A stretch of 64,000 bases of DNA from Heterorhizobium halophytocola (GTDB taxonomy: Bacteria > Pseudomonadota > Alphaproteobacteria > Rhizobiales > Rhizobiaceae). This document shows, piece after piece, positions 62,737 through 64,000 of this stretch. The translations under genes were made by a program, and so were the position numbers. The notes beneath the pieces are model-generated. The model had not been told where the DNA came from, ran no database searches, and was given only the letters and a program-made list of their open reading frames with translations. The DNA is taken from positions 1 to 64,000 of the forward strand of contig NZ_JAGGJU010000006.1 in the NCBI RefSeq assembly GCF_017873095.1. Reading direction: 5' to 3'. Position 1 is the first letter of the stretch. The number at the start of each line of letters is the position of its first letter.

Positions 62737-64000
62737 TCAGCTGCCGTTTGAAATCGATCTCAACTCGGGAAAGAAGCTGTCGCGGGCGTAAGTCTTGCCG
62801 AACATCATGTCGAACTGCAAAAGCCGGTAGCGGTTCAACAGGGGGTCCTGTTCGGCCGCGTCCGCCTGCCAGTCCATCTGGCCGACGCCATCGGGGTCGA
62901 TGAGCTGCGTGCGATCGACGATCGGATAGCGTTTTTCCACCGCACCCAGCAGGCCGGTGTAGAAGGGATGATGGAGACCGGCGAGCCGCACGATGTGATA
63001 GGGCAGCTGTGACGGACTGATCGCGCCGATGTCCTTGATCACGCCGCGCCTGGAGGACCAGACGACCAACGGCGTTTCGTGCTGCCGCTTCAGCGTCTCC
63101 GGCTCCGCCCGGCGGGTGGCGACGACCTGCGGCATGTAGCCGGTATCGGTGTAGACGGTTCCGAGCGGGGGCAGATGGTCGCCGAACAGCACGATCAGGG
63201 TCTCGCGCCGACGGCTGGAAGCCCAGTCCATCAGCTTTTTCAGGCTGTCGTCGGATTCCTTGACACCCTGCGTATAGGTCGCGAGCGCTGCCTTGCTGCT
63301 GTCGCTCAGCTGCGCGCTTTCGATGTCGATCGTGTTGCGCGCATAGCGGTTCGGCTCGTAGGGACCGTGGCCCTGTAGCGTCACAGCGAAGAAGAAGAAC
63401 GGGTCACGGCTCTCGTCCGCCTCGTGAATGATCGCCTTTGTCAGCGACTCGTCGGAGGCGAAGATGCCGCGCTTGTCCATCGTCGGCAGATTTTCCTCGG
63501 ACAGGAAGCTGTCGAAGCCGAGATAGGGATAGACGGTGCCGCGGTTCCAGAACCAGGCTTGGAACGGATGGAAGGCCTTGGCGACATAGCCGCTGGAGCG
63601 CAGGAACGTGGCAAGCGAAGGAAGGGGCCGGCGCACATATTGCTGATAGGGAATGCTGCCATAGGGCAGGTAGGCATTGGAGAAGCCGGTGAGCGCCTCG
63701 AACTCGACATTCGCGGTCATGCCGCCGAACTCCGGCGAGACGATATTGCCGGAGCGGTTGGCCCTGACCGTCGGCATCGGATCCCTGGAAAACGTGACGC
63801 CGTCCAGGCGGGTCGGATCCCAGAGGGACTCGCTCATCACCATGATGATGTCGGGCCGGCTGGTCGGATAGTAGCCGAAACCGGTATCGCCCGGCGTCAT
63901 CGCCTGCATGGCATTGGCGTTGTAGCCGGCGGGTGCGGCGACCTTGGCCATCGGCACATTGAAGGCAAAAGCCACCAGAAAGCCGTTATGGCGGTAATTG
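62737..64000 (-). CDS. LTA-synthase/phosphoglycerol-transferase-like sulfatase-family protein (partial, 5' end cut)
   Basis: The C-terminal part (at least 420 residues) of an inner-membrane enzyme with an extracytoplasmic sulfatase-fold domain. The frame stays open to the right edge, where it reads the end of a membrane helix (GFLVAFAFNV), so the true start is beyond the window. The catalytic pattern includes VMSESLWDP, the nucleophile region GMTANVEFEALTGFS, TLQGHGPYEPNRY and LFGDHLPPLG with metal-binding residues. Related proteins transfer phosphoglycerol to membrane glycolipids or periplasmic glucans; the acceptor here is unknown. Confidence 0.85.
   Translation of the reverse strand, partial: NYRHNGFLVAFAFNVPMAKVAAPAGYNANAMQAMTPGDTGFGYYPTSRPDIIMVMSESLWDPTRLDGVTFSRDPMPTVRANRSGNIVSPEFGGMTANVEFEALTGFSNAYLPYGSIPYQQYVRRPLPSLATFLRSSGYVAKAFHPFQAWFWNRGTVYPYLGFDSFLSEENLPTMDKRGIFASDESLTKAIIHEADESRDPFFFFAVTLQGHGPYEPNRYARNTIDIESAQLSDSSKAALATYTQGVKESDDSLKKLMDWASSRRRETLIVLFGDHLPPLGTVYTDTGYMPQVVATRRAEPETLKRQHETPLVVWSSRRGVIKDIGAISPSQLPYHIVRLAGLHHPFYTGLLGAVEKRYPIVDRTQLIDPDGVGQMDWQADAAEQDPLLNRYRLLQFDMMFGKTYARDSFFPELRSISNGS

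Overview
The window looks like a chromosomal segment of an alphaproteobacterium of the Rhizobiaceae (Rhizobium, Agrobacterium or Ciceribacter type). The reasons are high GC with strong third-position bias, a class II DAHP synthase, cobV and cobT, a usg gene, DUF1289 and DUF2270 genes, a PleC/DivJ/PdhS-like histidine kinase, two sequences matching the CtrA cell-cycle box, and mixed ATG/GTG/TTG starts behind purine-rich ribosome binding sites. There is no integrase, insertion sequence or CRISPR array. Most of the window is ordinary core genome, with small accessory patches.

Layout, left to right. Bases 1-2100 hold four tandem paralogues of a 72-residue secreted protein (minus strand), between two copies of a control module made of paired 20-bp palindromes. 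A TetR regulator and ilvC follow, then a second TetR regulator and a PLP aminotransferase. A long intergenic region ends in a CtrA-type box ahead of a Ser-rich secreted protein, with a structured RNA candidate behind it. At 7.8-11.6 kb is an FbpABC-type ABC transporter. Next come a DUF2278 gene, a Nudix hydrolase, a PhzF protein, tRNA-Lys(CTT), a thioesterase-like protein, an IsdG-type haem-degrading monooxygenase, a large MscS channel and a two-receiver response regulator. The 20.5-29.8 kb part holds an aspartic protease, cobV/cobT, dgkA, a histidine kinase, a uracil-DNA glycosylase-like protein, an Lrp regulator, a beta-hydroxyacid dehydrogenase and a TPR methyltransferase. A polar amino-acid ABC operon (binding protein and two permeases, no ATPase) lies at 29.9-32.4 kb, followed by a low-complexity OmpA protein, mobA/mobB, a DMT exporter, a chemotaxis receptor, moaA, a MarR/hydrolase divergent pair, two GGDEF proteins, and class I and class II fumarases. 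From 50 kb come an L,D-transpeptidase, gph, rpiA, a DUF2059 protein, gor, a graspetide-like pair, a hydrolase, class II DAHP synthase, a tadG/tadE pair and the C-terminal part of an LTA-synthase-like sulfatase cut by the right edge.

The most notable system is at 55946-57624: a 246-residue precursor carrying nine decapeptide repeats of the form [TSK]T-x4-EE, followed after two bases by an ATP-grasp ligase. This is the arrangement of omega-ester peptides (graspetides) of the plesiocin type. The precursor is unusual in repeat number, in having a long domain-like leader, and in mixing Arg-start and Leu/Phe-start loops. The second notable system is the small secreted protein array with its duplicated dual-operator control regions.

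Functional themes are molybdopterin and cobalamin cofactor synthesis (moaA, mobA/B, cobT/cobV), central metabolism (two fumarases, rpiA, gph, ilvC, DAHP synthase), the cell envelope (L,D-transpeptidase, OmpA, MscS, DgkA, Tad proteins, LTA-synthase-like protein), signalling (histidine kinase, response regulator, chemotaxis receptor, two diguanylate cyclases) and nutrient uptake. All assignments come from reading motifs and context; no database search was run.
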